A stretch of 64,000 nucleotides of DNA from Eopsaltria australis (lineage: Eukaryota > Chordata > Aves > Passeriformes > Petroicidae), in contig JAVTVJ010001391.1 in the NCBI GenBank assembly GCA_034509425.1, positions 62,001 to 126,000 on the forward strand, read 5' to 3'. Under the pieces are notes generated by a model. The model saw nothing but the letters and a program-made list of their open reading frames with translations. It was not told the origin of the DNA and ran no database searches. Positions 14,314-26,409 of the stretch are shown piece by piece (position 1 is the first letter of the stretch; the number at the start of each line of letters is the position of its first letter). Both the position numbers and the translations under genes were made by a program.

Positions 14314-15051
14314 TGGCAGACTCAGAACCTGATGACTTGCACCATCAGGTGCCTTCCAGAAACTGTATTGCAATAATCACGAAAGTCTTAGTTTCTTCTG
14401 TGATGGCACCAGAGTTTCTTCACTAACCTTCCACAGGCTGGCAGCTCTGCTGGATCACGCTCTTTTAAACTTTTTTGGCCATGAAAGGCAGTAAATTCCA
14501 GACTAAAAAGTCAAAAGCTTACATACTCAGTTATGTTTTAAGAAGGAACTTCTTTTTTAAAAACTGTTAATTAAATACATTAAGAAAGCATGTCTAATTA
14601 CAAGTTCTACCATGTCAGTTGCTAGTTTTTCAGCTGTTTATGTAAGAGCTTTAATGAAATGGGCGTATCATCTAGAAATAATGACTCCTGTATGTGTTTC
14701 ATCACAGTATTTTTTTGTGTGTTTGCTATGGTTTCAAAGGAAACAAGGCCTCTGTGATTATGCTGTGGGGATGCATGTGTCTTCTAAGAAGTCTGAAGTC
14801 TTTATCTAACTGACCAAGATATAAGCTTATTACAAGTTAATTGAATATCAGCTACCAAGCAGAGGGGAAACTGAGGGGAAAACCACATCACAAAAGCAAT
14901 CTCTATTACATACAAAATCCTCACAGAAGAGAATTAATTACATTTAATAACATTAATGCTGGAGGAAACTTCCATTAAAGTCTACAACTTACCAAGAAAA
15001 AAATCTAACAAGAAAACTTAAACCCAAAGCAAAGCAGATTTTACTGGTTCA

Positions 15052-15071
15052 ATTAACAATTAATTGTTAAT
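15052..15071. repeat. Perfect 20-bp AT palindrome
   Basis: ATTAACAATTAATTGTTAAT equals its own reverse complement. It contains several ATTA/TAAT homeodomain-type cores. It may be a regulatory site or chance in AT-rich DNA. Confidence 0.6.
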
Positions 15072-17161
15072 GTGGAAGCTGAGTAAGTTCCTTACTTTGC
15101 TTCTCTGGGCAAAGTAGTGTAAAGGATAGAAATAGCAACTGCTACTGACTAAAAAGGTATTTAGCATTAAACAACTTGTAAGGGAGATAACAAACAAGAC
15201 TAAACTGGAAGCTATAGTGACCATATATATTCTATACCAAGAATTATTTTATCTTTTTCCTGCAGGATGCACCATATTCCATCATGCATTCAAATTTTTA
15301 CTGAAAACAAGGACATTAACATGGTCCAGTTTTGGATTTTAATATGGGAATTAGTCTAAGCAAATACACTAAGTTCCAAGAATAACGAATGTACTGCATG
15401 CAAAAATCCAATGTGAACTGTTGTGGAGTAGTACTTCAGGATTTGCATAAGTTCCTAAAAAACAGCAGAGCTCTTCTCAAAGTGGATCTAACTATTCACA
15501 GCAATAAGATGTTAACCCCCCCCTACGGCCATAGAAATTTTTTTTCTAATACCAGTCTCAGTTCAAAAATCAGATTACCTTCCTGAGGTGTCTAACTAAG
15601 AATCTTACTGCACTGAAGTTATCTCAAGTCAAAAATGTGCCGGTTTATTTACAAATCATTCTAAATCAGATACCTAGATCTTCCTTTTCCTCTCTCAAAA
15701 CGTCATGGGAATGTAAGTATGACAAGTCAAACCCCTAGGATGCTGCCTGCATGTAATTAATCAGTGTAACTTAGACTGGGTCAGCATCTGCCTGTTTTTA
15801 ATTTAAAATGCTTTGTGGGAGACAGAGGAAGTAACAGACTATTTCTACATGTCAGATTTGCAAGCCTGCAACTGGCCAGCACCCCTACACAACTCTTCCT
15901 GTTTCCAGTCCCATTCATTACTGGTTGTGAGCAGAAGTGGTAAGCATTTTTTGATTCTAAATTTTCTTACTAGAAATGCATGGTCTGTCAAAAAAGCATT
16001 TTTATTAACTGAAATTAGTTGTTTTTAATCAACTCCCATTGAAACCCTGCAGACATAACACAGGAAAATGGCTTCCAAATTGATCTCCAAGTCAAAGGAC
16101 CATCTAGCTTTCCTAGATTCACAGATCCTAAGCCACCCTTCCACAAAACAACATGGATGCAAAACAGCTGCTTGGAAATTTTGCTTGTTTGGCTTCTCCC
16201 AGATTTCTCTTCTACAGGAAATTTCAAAATTTCTACTTTTCCTTCTGGAATGGAATTTAGAAGCTTAGAGGATTGGGTGCAATAGGAAAGCTGTGCCAAC
16301 CCACACTCAAAATTCGTTTACTTCAGACTCTACAGATCTGATGAATGCTCATCTTCTGTTAACACTTCTGAAGATTTTCCTCTCTCTTGAGGGCAACCTG
16401 CTGTTTGCAAAGGAAGAGAGGTCAACAACAGAAGCATCCTCTCCAATATACTGCAGTAAATAGAGTCAGGAGGGTCACCCCTCACTCCATCTGATGACAC
16501 AGCAGAGAGTCACTTGCCAGCAGGAATACTGCCAGCACAGAGGCTGCATGTCCACCCAAAGGCAGGTCCATATGTGCTCAGTCTGCTTCAATTGCCAGTT
16601 CACTTCAAACAGTCATAAACGCTCCTCTGATCTGACTAAAGCTTGAAAATAATCACAAAGACCACAACTTTCCCTCATGCTTTTCTTTCCTCTATAAGCA
16701 GCACATTTTTCTGACTCTGGGCCTTGACTCCCTTTCTTTCCAGCAGTTTTGCATTGGGCAGAGACAGTACTTCACTTAGATCTCTTCATAATCTCATCAT
16801 GGACTGGCAATACAATCAGTAACTGGCTTGGGCCTGTATTCCCTGGCCACATCTGTTTCAGATTAAAAGGTAGGTAGTACAATCAGTGTGACTTCACAGA
16901 AGGAAGACAGATTTACTCCTGCAAGAAAGTGACCTTCAAATCAATTGCGAAACAACCCTAATTTGGCTCATATCAAGCAACCAAGAACCAAAAATCTGTT
17001 TGCAGAAAGGGAGAAATTAACTGAAAGTTAAACAATGTAAATACATTGCATACTTCAGACTTGAAAGTCTTGCCATCTATTCATAATGGCACACACCTCA
17101 ATAACATAGCTAACAGATGAACAGGAGAGTTTTGAAAGAAAATAGGTTGATTTTTACTTAC

Positions 17162-17957
17162 TCTGATTTTTGATTCAGTTCTCTGTCACTGTTAAGAAGA
17201 ACTGTTTCCTCCTTCATTTCTTGTTCTGTTGCTACATTATTCCCAAGCTTCTGTTGAGAATTTGCTTCCCATTTACTATCACCACCAACTGCCTGCAATT
17301 CCGATGTTCCTGCAATGCCCGAACTCACATTCTCAGCAGTCAGGCCATCTGAAGGAGAACAGTCCACATGTTCAAAAGATTTCTGAAGGGGAGCTTCTAC
17401 CTGAAATTCTGTCCAAGTGTCAAGAATCAATTCCTGTGCTACAAGAGATGCCAGTTCTTCACCATGATGTCCAGACCCTGATTTGGGCATCTCTGTTTTG
17501 GCAGAAATTTCTTCAGGTGGTGTGTCACTTACTTCATTTTGGCCCAATATAATCCAACCCTCATCTTGCCCACAGCTTTCCTGAGATATCCTTTCACCTT
17601 CCAGCTTTTGAGGCACTGCAGAATTTTTCTCTTCTAAGTGAACAGTGTCCCGCCCAGTCCCACAAACAAGGTGATCTTTGCTTTCATTTGAAATGGAGAT
17701 TGGCTGAAAGGTATCCAAGGAGCCTGGTGAAAAGCCTTCATGGGATTCTTGAAATGCAAAATTAATTTTGCTTCTTTCAAGGGTATTATTTGTTGCAGGT
17801 ATATTTTCTTCCTCAGTAACAAGAATGAAATCCATGTCCAGTGAAGGTGGGAGCACCTGCATCCTCACATCCTTACTCTCTGTGCTTTCCAGTTCCGGGC
17901 TCATAGCAGAATTTGTAGGCTTTTTCTCCCTACAAAGTAGGGAGTCAGTGCCAGCTT
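17162..17957 (-). CDS. PRUNE2: PRUNE2 exon following the giant exon (796 bp)
   Basis: The acceptor is TTCTTTTAG|AAGCTGG and the donor is CAGA|GTAAGT. The single G left by the giant exon plus AA makes Glu, so the frame continues as EAGTDSLLCREKK. The exon adds about 265 codons, without a stop, and ends in phase 2 (GA). The sequence is acidic and disordered-looking, with Trp-centred motifs (DEGWIILGQNEV, LDTWTEFQVE) and a DMDFILVTEEE segment. No folded domain is visible. It lies between the giant exon and the C-terminal BNIP2/CRAL-TRIO homology exons, which are not in the window. Methionine codons at its start reading (MPVLLEAG) lie in the intron and are not a start. Family assignment rests on order, phase and composition as well as sequence. 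Confidence 0.93.
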
Positions 17958-18410
17958 CTAAAAGAACAGGCAAATAGAAACTCTTTTTAATTTTTGAATT
18001 ACTGATTTAGTCACCATAATATCCTTTAATCAGAACTGTGACATAAAGCTCATTTCAGTTTGCTCTGTTAATGTGTACTTGAATTTTATAACATCATCAC
18101 CATCATCATTATTGCTAAAGGTTATACATTAACATGGCAATCATCCCCAAGGCACAAATAATTCAGTATCCCATAAGCTAGGCCCTGTCCAAACAACAGA
18201 AATTATATTCCTACTTCACAGTTTAAAAGCTTTAGATCTGTCTGAAGAGAATGACACTAGAGCTCTTTCTGTAATACATGTTCTGTACATTAGGGAGACA
18301 CACGAACTCCACACTTCACTCAAAGCCTCCTCCTCACTAAGCAGAAATACTCCAGACACTTCCTCCTTTCTCCGTCCTACGTATTTGCCCTGGAAAACAA
18401 ATTTTCTTAC
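17958..18410 (-). other. PRUNE2: PRUNE2 intron (453 bp)
   Basis: This GT-AG intron lies between the giant exon and the 796-bp exon, with phase 1 on both sides. It includes a short CAT-rich stretch (about 18091-18113). No other feature is seen. Confidence 0.9.
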
Positions 18411-21400
18411 CATCACATGATCTTCTATCTCCACCTAGTGGTGAGTCGGGATCAGCTGTTTCTGCTTCAGATTTTCCTGTCAAAAAATCAGGATCTGGTG
18501 GAGTTACTTCAGACACGGAAAGCAATGGTACTGAGGTGAGATTTTCCTGAAGGCACTCTGTGGATATTTCAGACACCTTATCTTCGGTCATTAGGATGCC
18601 TTCTGCACCTTCTGGAGGAGCTGGCAGTGGCAATCGTTTTTCAAAAGAAATGCTGTCATAAAATGGCTGCTGTAACAAGAGCTCACCGTTTGCATACTCT
18701 CTGCTGCCAGAGAGTTCAGCATCAAAAGATGCAGAGGATGGTGGAGTACACACTGCTGATGATTGGTCATTGGGTTTTTCCTTAAACACAGGAACACCAT
18801 TTTCAATTACAGCTTCATATTCTTCTGTTGTGTCATCAAACAGTTCATTATTTGAATCAGATTCATCACCTTCACTATCACCAGGCAGAAAGGATTTAGG
18901 AAGGAGTGTCTGTTCATCCTTTGATTTCCTTTCTGCTGCCTCACTGCCTAGCAGTGCCACTATGTTCATTCCATCACACGTGCCTGCCAGGATATTAGTC
19001 ACTGATGTGTTCCTGACACCGTGTTCTACCACTGTGTCAGCTTCATCCACACATTCTTCTGACCTATCTAGTTCATCACGAGTTATTGCTGTATGGTCAG
19101 TATCAGAATATTTTACAACTTCACCCAATGCACTCAATTCTTTTAAGCTTTGTTCTGCCCTATCAGGTTGACTGAAGTCCATGGGAAGCAAATGCATTTG
19201 AGAGGTCACTATTTGAGCTGTATCAGTTGGTGCTCCTTGATTGCTTGCATGAGTGAAACTTTCATGGAACATGTCCTTCAGATCTAAGGATGTCACTTTT
19301 ATAACCTCACTGGCAATTTCAGTTGACTCAACAGGGTCAAAAGCTAGCTTATTTTCTACACTGTATTCTTCTGGAATTGCAAATTCAGGAGGCTCCTGGG
19401 GCTTAGAAGAGAGAAGCTGATAGAATTCACTGGTCTTTACTGGTTCATAGTCCTGGGGGCTACCATTTTCAGAGTTTGTCTCCACTTTCTGCATTACTAA
19501 CTGAAGCTTTGAATCAAAATCTGCTTCTTCACTCATACTTGTTCTTGTGTGAACTGGCTGACGGTCTTCAGGCTCCACTGCAATCTGAGAAGATGGGATA
19601 GAGGCATGCTTAGCTCCATATTCCTGGCACACATCAGGACTGCTTGATGACTCTGAACCATTGTCTTGGTCACAGTGACTTAAAATATCAGGATTTTCAC
19701 CATCTGATTTCAAAGTGACAATCTGCTCAGCATTAGTCCACAGGTCAGGTTCCACTGAAAATTGCTGATCACTTCCTTGTGTGTTATCCTGTAAAATATC
19801 TGGAATAAACGCAGTTTGGGGAACTAATATATTCCACTCTGGACTTGACTTTCCTGTCATTACAGAAGATAAGTCTTCTACAGTGAAAGCACCTGGCATG
19901 GAGTTGTGCACTTCTGCTCTTTCACAGGTGTCCTCCCGTTGTCCTTGAGGAATGAGACTTGCATTTCCCTCATTGTCTTTTGGTGGATCCAGTACACTGA
20001 TTGCTTCAACAGCTGTATTTGGTATAGCTTGTTCCTCATCCGAAAAAGAGTTCTGTGGAGTCACTTGATTTTCCTCATCTGAAGAAAACAACTGCTCTAT
20101 CAATTCCCTTTCTTCTTTATCCAGTATGAAAGAATCAAATTGTTTGAACTGTAAAGTGTCTTCATTTATCTGACCACCAGGACTATTGATAGAATGTACT
20201 AGTCTTTCCATTTCTTTTTCATCAGAGTACACAGGGGCAGGCTGATTTTCATCATTACCTGTATCAGTGAAATGTGCTTCTGTTAGTTCTTCATCCTGTG
20301 AAGGGAAATCACAGGAGTCCTCTTTACTGTTTTCTAATTGACTTGTTACAGAGTGACTTGAAACAGAACACTGATCTTCCAATGGCTTTTCTTCACAAGG
20401 TTGTGAACTCCACCATTCTGAACTGTTATCTGGAAAATCAGATGTTCCTACTGTGGATTTTGGATTAGTTCTTGAATCAGCTTCCAGTGACATACTCCAC
20501 CTATCTACAGCTTTTGAAGAACGCTCTTCGTTATCACTAGCAGCAGAAGGCGATGTAGGATCTTCATTCATTTGATACAAGCATGAGTCTTCCCTGTTGC
20601 CTGTTTTTTCATTGAAAATACTCACCTGAGTTCTTTCCTCAAGTGTTTTACAGTGGCCTGTAGCAGACTGAGTAGTCTTATTATGGTCAATAAAGTCAAT
20701 AGCCACTTTCTCCTGCAATTCCTTCCCGGCTTCAGTTGTTTCAGAATTTTCATTGAAGATGCTTACCAGGACCTTCTCTCTCACCTTAGTTTTTGCACCT
20801 AAATCGTCTTCATTAGCTTCAGGACTTGTTGCATTGGACGGAACATAATCCTCTCCATTTTCAGATCCTTTGTGCTGTTTGTTTTCACACATTGAATCTT
20901 CATTAATCAGTTCTGGACACGCCTCTGAATTCTCTGAATCCTCATTTATGTCAGGACTTGAAAAAGAAGATACAGTATCATCATCTACATGGGCATTCCA
21001 GAAATCTAAGCTCTTAGGAACTTTGCTCTCTTCACCACTTGTTTCAAATCCTTTATGTTCATTCCCAAATTCCTGCTTTTTAAATGAATCTTCAAGATTT
21101 TTATTATTTTTGATCTCCCACATATCCCTGCTTCTTTCGTGATGACTAGCAACTGGAAGGTCTCCCCACACATTCACAGATGCATCACTTAAGTCAGGAC
21201 TAGTTGCACTTGAGTGTGTATAATCATTTCTTGAATTACTCCACACATTATCGTCTTCCAAATAGCTTTTTATCTGTATATCTTTTGAAAGGCTGCTTGT
21301 GGTATTTGCTATTTCAAGCACTTCGCTTGCCTCAGGACTTGTTCTAGGAGACTGCAAATCTTCACATGGCTGTGAATCCCAAACTATTTGGGGAAAACCG

Positions 21401-24400
21401 TCATTAAGCACTGCAAATGGCTCTCCACAAAGATTATTAGCAGGTTCTAAATTTTCAGAGTTTTCATTTCTCCCAGAACCTATTTCAAGTGAAAATGAAT
21501 TCTCCATCACAGATGTATGTGTAATATCAGGAACACTAACAAATCCAGAAGGACTATTCTTAAATTCATCTGTGAAAGAATCTTCATTGGTCCTCATCAG
21601 TTCTGAGCTATTTTTAAAAGATACTAACTCAGAATTACAAATGTCTGGATGATTAGGAGTCACTTCATGTAAGCTTTCTTGCTCTTCTCCCAGAGGTTCT
21701 TGTAGCTTATCCATCAAAGGAATTGATGTGGCTTGGCCACAACTATTCTTTACAGAGTCATTCCAGACACCTGAGCTTCCAGGCATTTCAGAATAGTTAT
21801 TTTCAGGATTATCACTACCCTTATCAAAATCTTCAGAAATACTTTCCATCTTGGGACTTGTTCTATCTTCTGTCACTGTAGCCTCTTTTTCAGCTCCCTC
21901 AGAAAGCAGCTGTGACATTTCACTGTAATTGTAATTTTGTGGTAAGGGGTCATCAAAAAATTCATAATTTCTGCTTCCTTCAGAAATATTTGAAGGTTCT
22001 AAACTATTCTGCACCATGTCCTTTCTTTCTTCCTGACTAATTGGATTGCTTTGGTTGGAAAATAACTCGTTCTCTGGAATTAATTCTTCCAAACCAACAC
22101 AATTTCTCATTTTTTCTGGGGAGATGGCAACTCCAGTTGTTGACTTTTTTTCTTCCAAATCTGTTTCACCTGAAGATTCATTGCCCTCTTGCAGTGGTTT
22201 ATTACAAATATCATTAATCATCTGCTGTCCAGTTGTCACATGTGTTCTCTTACATTCTTCTCCTTCCTCAGAGCTGACAATAGCATTATCCCAGCCTTCT
22301 TCAAGACCCTGCTCACCCTGTAAACCCCCTGAGTTCAGCTGGTGCACTGAATCCTGACAATCCAGCTTTTCATCAATACCAGCAGTGTTTTGTGCTGCAT
22401 TCTTACTAAGTATCTCACTCCCTAAGTCACATATTTTCAGATCGAAAGCATTCTCAGTTTCTGAAGTTGGCGTAGAGGTGTTCGTGTCTTCTACAGGAAC
22501 ACTGCCCACAGTTTCTGCATTGTCAGCTGCTCTCTGTCTAATATTTAATTCATTCTGTGATGATGATAAGTCATTCACTGTTTGATTATATGCCAGCATT
22601 ACTCTTCTGTTTTCAGACACAGAAAAGTTATTTTCACTGGCACATGTTTCAGGTGAAAAACATAGATCAGCTGTTTGCTCTGAATTAAGAAAAGGTTTAG
22701 CAGAGGCAGAAAGAACTGGAATTTCAGAATTTCTTTCTTGTAACTGGGTGATGTTATTTAGGGGAGTGTTCCAGATATCTGTATTTCTAGTATTTGAAAG
22801 AGGCACATTGTTAGGAGATAATGGTTCCCTACTTGATTTCTCAAGTACTCTTGACTCAGCCAAATTTGTGTTAATGAGTTTACCAGTAACTGTTTCTTCA
22901 TCAAAATCCTTGTCCTCATTTTCTCTTTCATCTTCCACATATGTAGGTGATATATATGAATCAGATGTTGAATAATTGGTGTCTGGTGGAGAAACAACTA
23001 AATCTTCTGCTATATTTGAGGAACTAAGATCTGAGTTTTTGTATAAGAAGGTATCCTCCCATGGCACCACTACTCCTGTTACATCTTTTCTGATATTTTT
23101 ATCATACATATTCCAGGTATCTATATTTTCAAATTGTTTTGGTCTATGTTTAGGATCACCAAATACAGTTTCTTCCCCCGTGTTCAGCTTGGAATTATTT
23201 GGCATATTGTTGAAAACAAAATTTGTATTTTCAGATTTTCCATGGTCTTCTATTGAATAGTATCTTCCTTTATCCCACACTTCTGGATTTTCAGTCTCAT
23301 TGTCCACTGTGATTTCTGAAGAATCTGATAAACCAGTTTTTGATATGGCCCATTCCTCAGGAATATTCACTGATTTTAATTCTCTATCTCGTTTGGGCAT
23401 GTTCCATACATTTTCCGAGGATCTACCAGCATTTCCTTCATCAAACTCAGTCCAGATTTTATAAGAGTCTCCAGCTAGCTGACTACCTTTTCCTTCACCA
23501 CTACACCATGCATCTGACATCACAGGTGTTGGCTGGCTGACCTTCCACAGGTCTGTAAAGCTCTCCGCTTCTTGCTTTGTCTCATCTAAAGAAGCAGTTT
23601 GCAAACATGAATATTCACTGTTTTTCTCTTGAGTCTCATGGTTCCAGTTATCTTGTTTAAACGGATTATCCCACAGACCTGCTTTCATATATTCCATTTG
23701 CTTTGGCTGTTTTTGGAGGAACACAGAATCTGAGGCTCTTCTATCAGTATGTTCTCGTAGCAAGGGACTTTCTTTAGAATCTTTCCATAAGACAGGACTC
23801 TGAAATACAGATTCCTGCTCACTTGAACTCCATGCATCAGCATTTCTGGAATCTAGGTCAAAGCCATCCCACCAGCTCCCATATCTAACACGAGACGGAG
23901 AGGAATTTGTGCCATCTATTTCATTAATTTTTTTAATCACATCTTGTGAGAAAATTAAAGGCTGCCCATTGTCTAATGGTGAAGTATCTACAAGACTATT
24001 CATAGGAGTTGGTGGAATTCTTGAATCAGCAGATTTCAACATTTCTGGTGAAGAAGAATCACCTTCAACTAAATCAATCAAACCTGAAGTTTTCTCACAC
24101 ATTTCTCCTGGATTCTCATCAAATTCAACCAGATTATCTTCCTCAATTTTTGCTGTAAGCAAGTCAGTTGAATACTTTACTGTATCATTTTCTAAGAGGT
24201 TTGCCTCATCAAGTTCTTTCTTCAGAGTGAGTTGATGCCCTTCTGAGGAATCACTATTGATAAAATAGTCATCTGCTGGGGAACAATCAACAGAACGAGA
24301 TGATGACTCAGATGGAGCTGTAACCATGGGTGCCAGATCAAAACTGAAAAGATCGAAGTTATCGCTATTGTTTCCTGACTGAGACTTTTGTTCTTCAGCT

Positions 24401-24915
24401 ATTGCTCCTTCAGGAATAGGGCTATAGGAATCAAAGCCAGGTAGAAGACTGTGATGTGAAGCAGCACCTTCTGCAACAGGGCTGTCATCACTAAGAAAAA
24501 CAGAACTCTCCTTGGAAGACCGGCTGCTTCTAATGGTAGCCAAACCACTGTCTGGACTCACAAGGTCTACATTAACATCAATGTGGGCTTGCACAGACCC
24601 ATTTAGATCTTGAGGGTTTTCTATAAAATTGGCAGAACTGGGCTGTGGTTCCACATCAGAACCATATAACTCCATAATACCAGAAGATCCTTGTGAAAGT
24701 GGAGCACTTCCAGCAACAGCTTCAGTAGAAGAAGTTCTACTGTTTGATACCATTTCTGGTTGCCTTCTATTTATAACTTCCTTGATTAGGAGAAAAATTT
24801 GATCACAGGTCACTGAAGAATTTTCTTGATTATAAATGATAATTTGGTCACATTCACATTCTAGAGGATCCAGCTCCAAACAAGGATTCTGACATTCTTC
24901 TAATTCACAGCAGAT
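18411..24915 (-). CDS. PRUNE2: PRUNE2 giant exon (6,505 bp)
   Basis: The exon runs from an AACAG acceptor (exon begins ATC TGC TGT, ICCELEEC) to a GATG|GTAAGA donor. It has 2,168 codons with no stop and ends in phase 1. Reading past the donor gives a stop at 18337, so that tail is not coding when spliced. The first TTG-initiated frame at 24879 is not a real start, since the exon is internal. The first roughly 55 residues finish DHHA2 (DQIFLLIKEVINRR). Then comes the strongly family-typical segment GIMELYGSDVEPQPSS, VSPDSGLATIRSSRSSKESS and LPGFDSYSPIPEG, which identifies PRUNE2. The remainder is Ser, Glu, Asp and Asn rich and looks disordered. It has recurring SPE/SPD acidic motifs and about 27 scattered Trp residues, plus a local duplication around VSIFNE (20600-20780). 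The family is known for one very large central exon. Codon use is AT-rich like its surroundings. Confidence 0.98.
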
Positions 24916-25901
24916 CTGTTGAAAAATGGGATATTTCAGGAGTCACTACAGTCATGGACATAAGGCACATATTGACTACTTCATCATGTAATATAGCCGT
25001 GTCTATAGCTTCCTATCAACCTATTGCTTAGCCATTTTGCTGTAGCATCCTTATTATGCTCTCCAAACAGATAGTGTATTGCAACAGAAGATCAAGATAT
25101 TTGTTATATGATTGGTCAGAAATTATATCATTTGACTTGTCGGTTCACTTCTTGTTACTAATAGAAAATCCAAATAAATGTTGGTTGTTCCCGTAAGAAA
25201 TCAGAGCAAAATTTATGTAATAGTACTTTAGAAATGTATTTCTAGAATGGGATGATTATATTAATAAAATAAATGCATTTATATTGACCTTGAAAACAAT
25301 GGAGACACTTAGCTACCTGTCCCTAAAATCAGAAGTCTGAAAGACTGAGAAAAAGATTCAAAAAGTTGCCACTGAGATAGTTTCTTCCATCTGGGGATAA
25401 ACATAGTTTAAAAAAATGGAAAGCACCTAGCTCTGGACAAACATACACAGTAGCAATAAATTTGTTTTGATTTCAGAGCTTGAATTCTTTAGTAACAACA
25501 TATATATATATATATATATGAGTTCTAGTCATTACCATTTACAAGGTGTTTGCTTATCAGTCATTGCCAAAGATGCATTTGTGTAAATCACAATGCAAAC
25601 CCAAGTCAAAACTAGTGGGGAAAAAAACCTCAAGATAACACTTTAACTGAATTGAAAAATCTTGCCTCTTCAGTACTTCTCATAACCTTTTTCTATTAGC
25701 TTGGTCTGAAGCAATAATAAATATCATAATCTTTCATTCTCTTATCATATAAGTAATGCAGCCATTTCAAATAGCTGCTCAGTTTCTGGTCAACTTTTGC
25801 TATATTTTGACCTCAATTAATCAACATCTTGATATGGACTACTTAAAAAAAACAACATTTTTTTCCAGGAAGAATATCTGATTCTTTTTCCAGGTACTTA
25901 C
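24916..25901 (-). other. PRUNE2: PRUNE2 intron (986 bp)
   Basis: This is a short GT-AG intron upstream of the giant exon. It is AT-rich and contains a (TA)n run at 25500-25519. No other feature is seen. Confidence 0.9.
25500..25519. repeat. (TA)n microsatellite
   Basis: This is an AT dinucleotide run of about 20 bp in the intron just upstream of the giant exon. Confidence 0.95.
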
Positions 25902-26060
25902 TTGATTGCCTAGCTCTACATTTTCCGAGTATACTGCTATTTGTTGTTTTGTTTGCTTCTCATCTGACAACCAGTTGGCCAAAATGACAAGTACATCAAA
26001 CCCATATTTATCTATGAATGCTTTCAGATCACCAATGAGACTCCTGTGTAATATGCAGTC
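25902..26060 (-). CDS. PRUNE2: PRUNE2 internal exon (159 bp), DHHA2 core
   Basis: The exon has acceptor TTTTTCAG at its right edge and a strong CAA|GTAAGT donor at its left edge. It is exactly 53 codons, phase 0 at both ends. The peptide begins DCILHRSLIGDLKAFIDKYG, continues FDVLVILANWLSDEKQ, and ends IAVYSENVELGNQ. The GFDVLVILANW and QIAVYSEN segments are the hydrophobic beta strands of the DHHA2 fold conserved in prune-family proteins. In PRUNE1 this domain packs against the DHH active site. PRUNE2 is generally regarded as having weak or no phosphodiesterase activity, which cannot be judged from this exon. It joins the giant exon through a 986-bp intron. This frame reads straight into ICCELEEC of the next exon, which confirms the splice choice. 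Confidence 0.95.
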
Positions 26061-26409
26061 CTGAAAAACATTAAGAAAATTAAAGAAATGTCAGCAACTT
26101 TTCTGGTTCTTTTCATCCAAATATGTTGTAAAAATAGCCGTAAATGTTAAAAAGCATCAGCAGCTATAATAAGCAAGAGAATTCCATTTCACTTGTCAAA
26201 ACAACTACATGCCTAATAAAAATCAAGAACCAGTCCCATAGCATAGTAATGGAAGAACACTAAAATACTAAATGCAGGTTTTGCCTTCTTGAATCTGCTG
26301 GTGAAACGTAGTTCTTACTTGTTCCTGCCACCTGCTTTTCCAACATTGCTCAAAAGCACTCAAGCTCTAGGCCAGTGTATCCCTATGATAAAGAAACTGG
26401 GCAAAGGGG

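Larger units (their letters stand above)
1..17161 (-). other. PRUNE2: PRUNE2 intron (partial), downstream of the 796-bp exon
   Basis: No further PRUNE2 exon could be recognised in these 17 kb; in particular, none of the BNIP2/CRAL-TRIO homology exons appears. The next exon must supply one base to complete the GA codon. Within it are a solo LTR (2302-2761), a 36-bp tandem duplication (4759-4830), a CpG-rich patch beside a T24 tract (9886-10035), a possible old LTR (about 11120-11610), a possible SINE fragment (12040-12190), a CR1 tail (14077-14313) and a 20-bp palindrome (15052). Small exons of under 60 bp could have been missed. Confidence 0.75.

Noticed and set aside
18337..18410. Extension of the giant reading frame to a stop at 18337
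   Set aside because: A consensus donor at 18410 and exact phase match to the next exon show this tail is intron. It would only be translated if the intron were retained.
18770..24235. Many plus-strand open frames opposite the giant exon (for example 18770-19171, 22046-22357)
   Set aside because: They are antisense shadows of a long open frame with biased codon use, with no independent motifs.
24877..24879. Apparent start codon of the giant frame
   Set aside because: The codon is TTG inside an internal exon, and coding continues upstream to the acceptor at 24915 and through two earlier exons.
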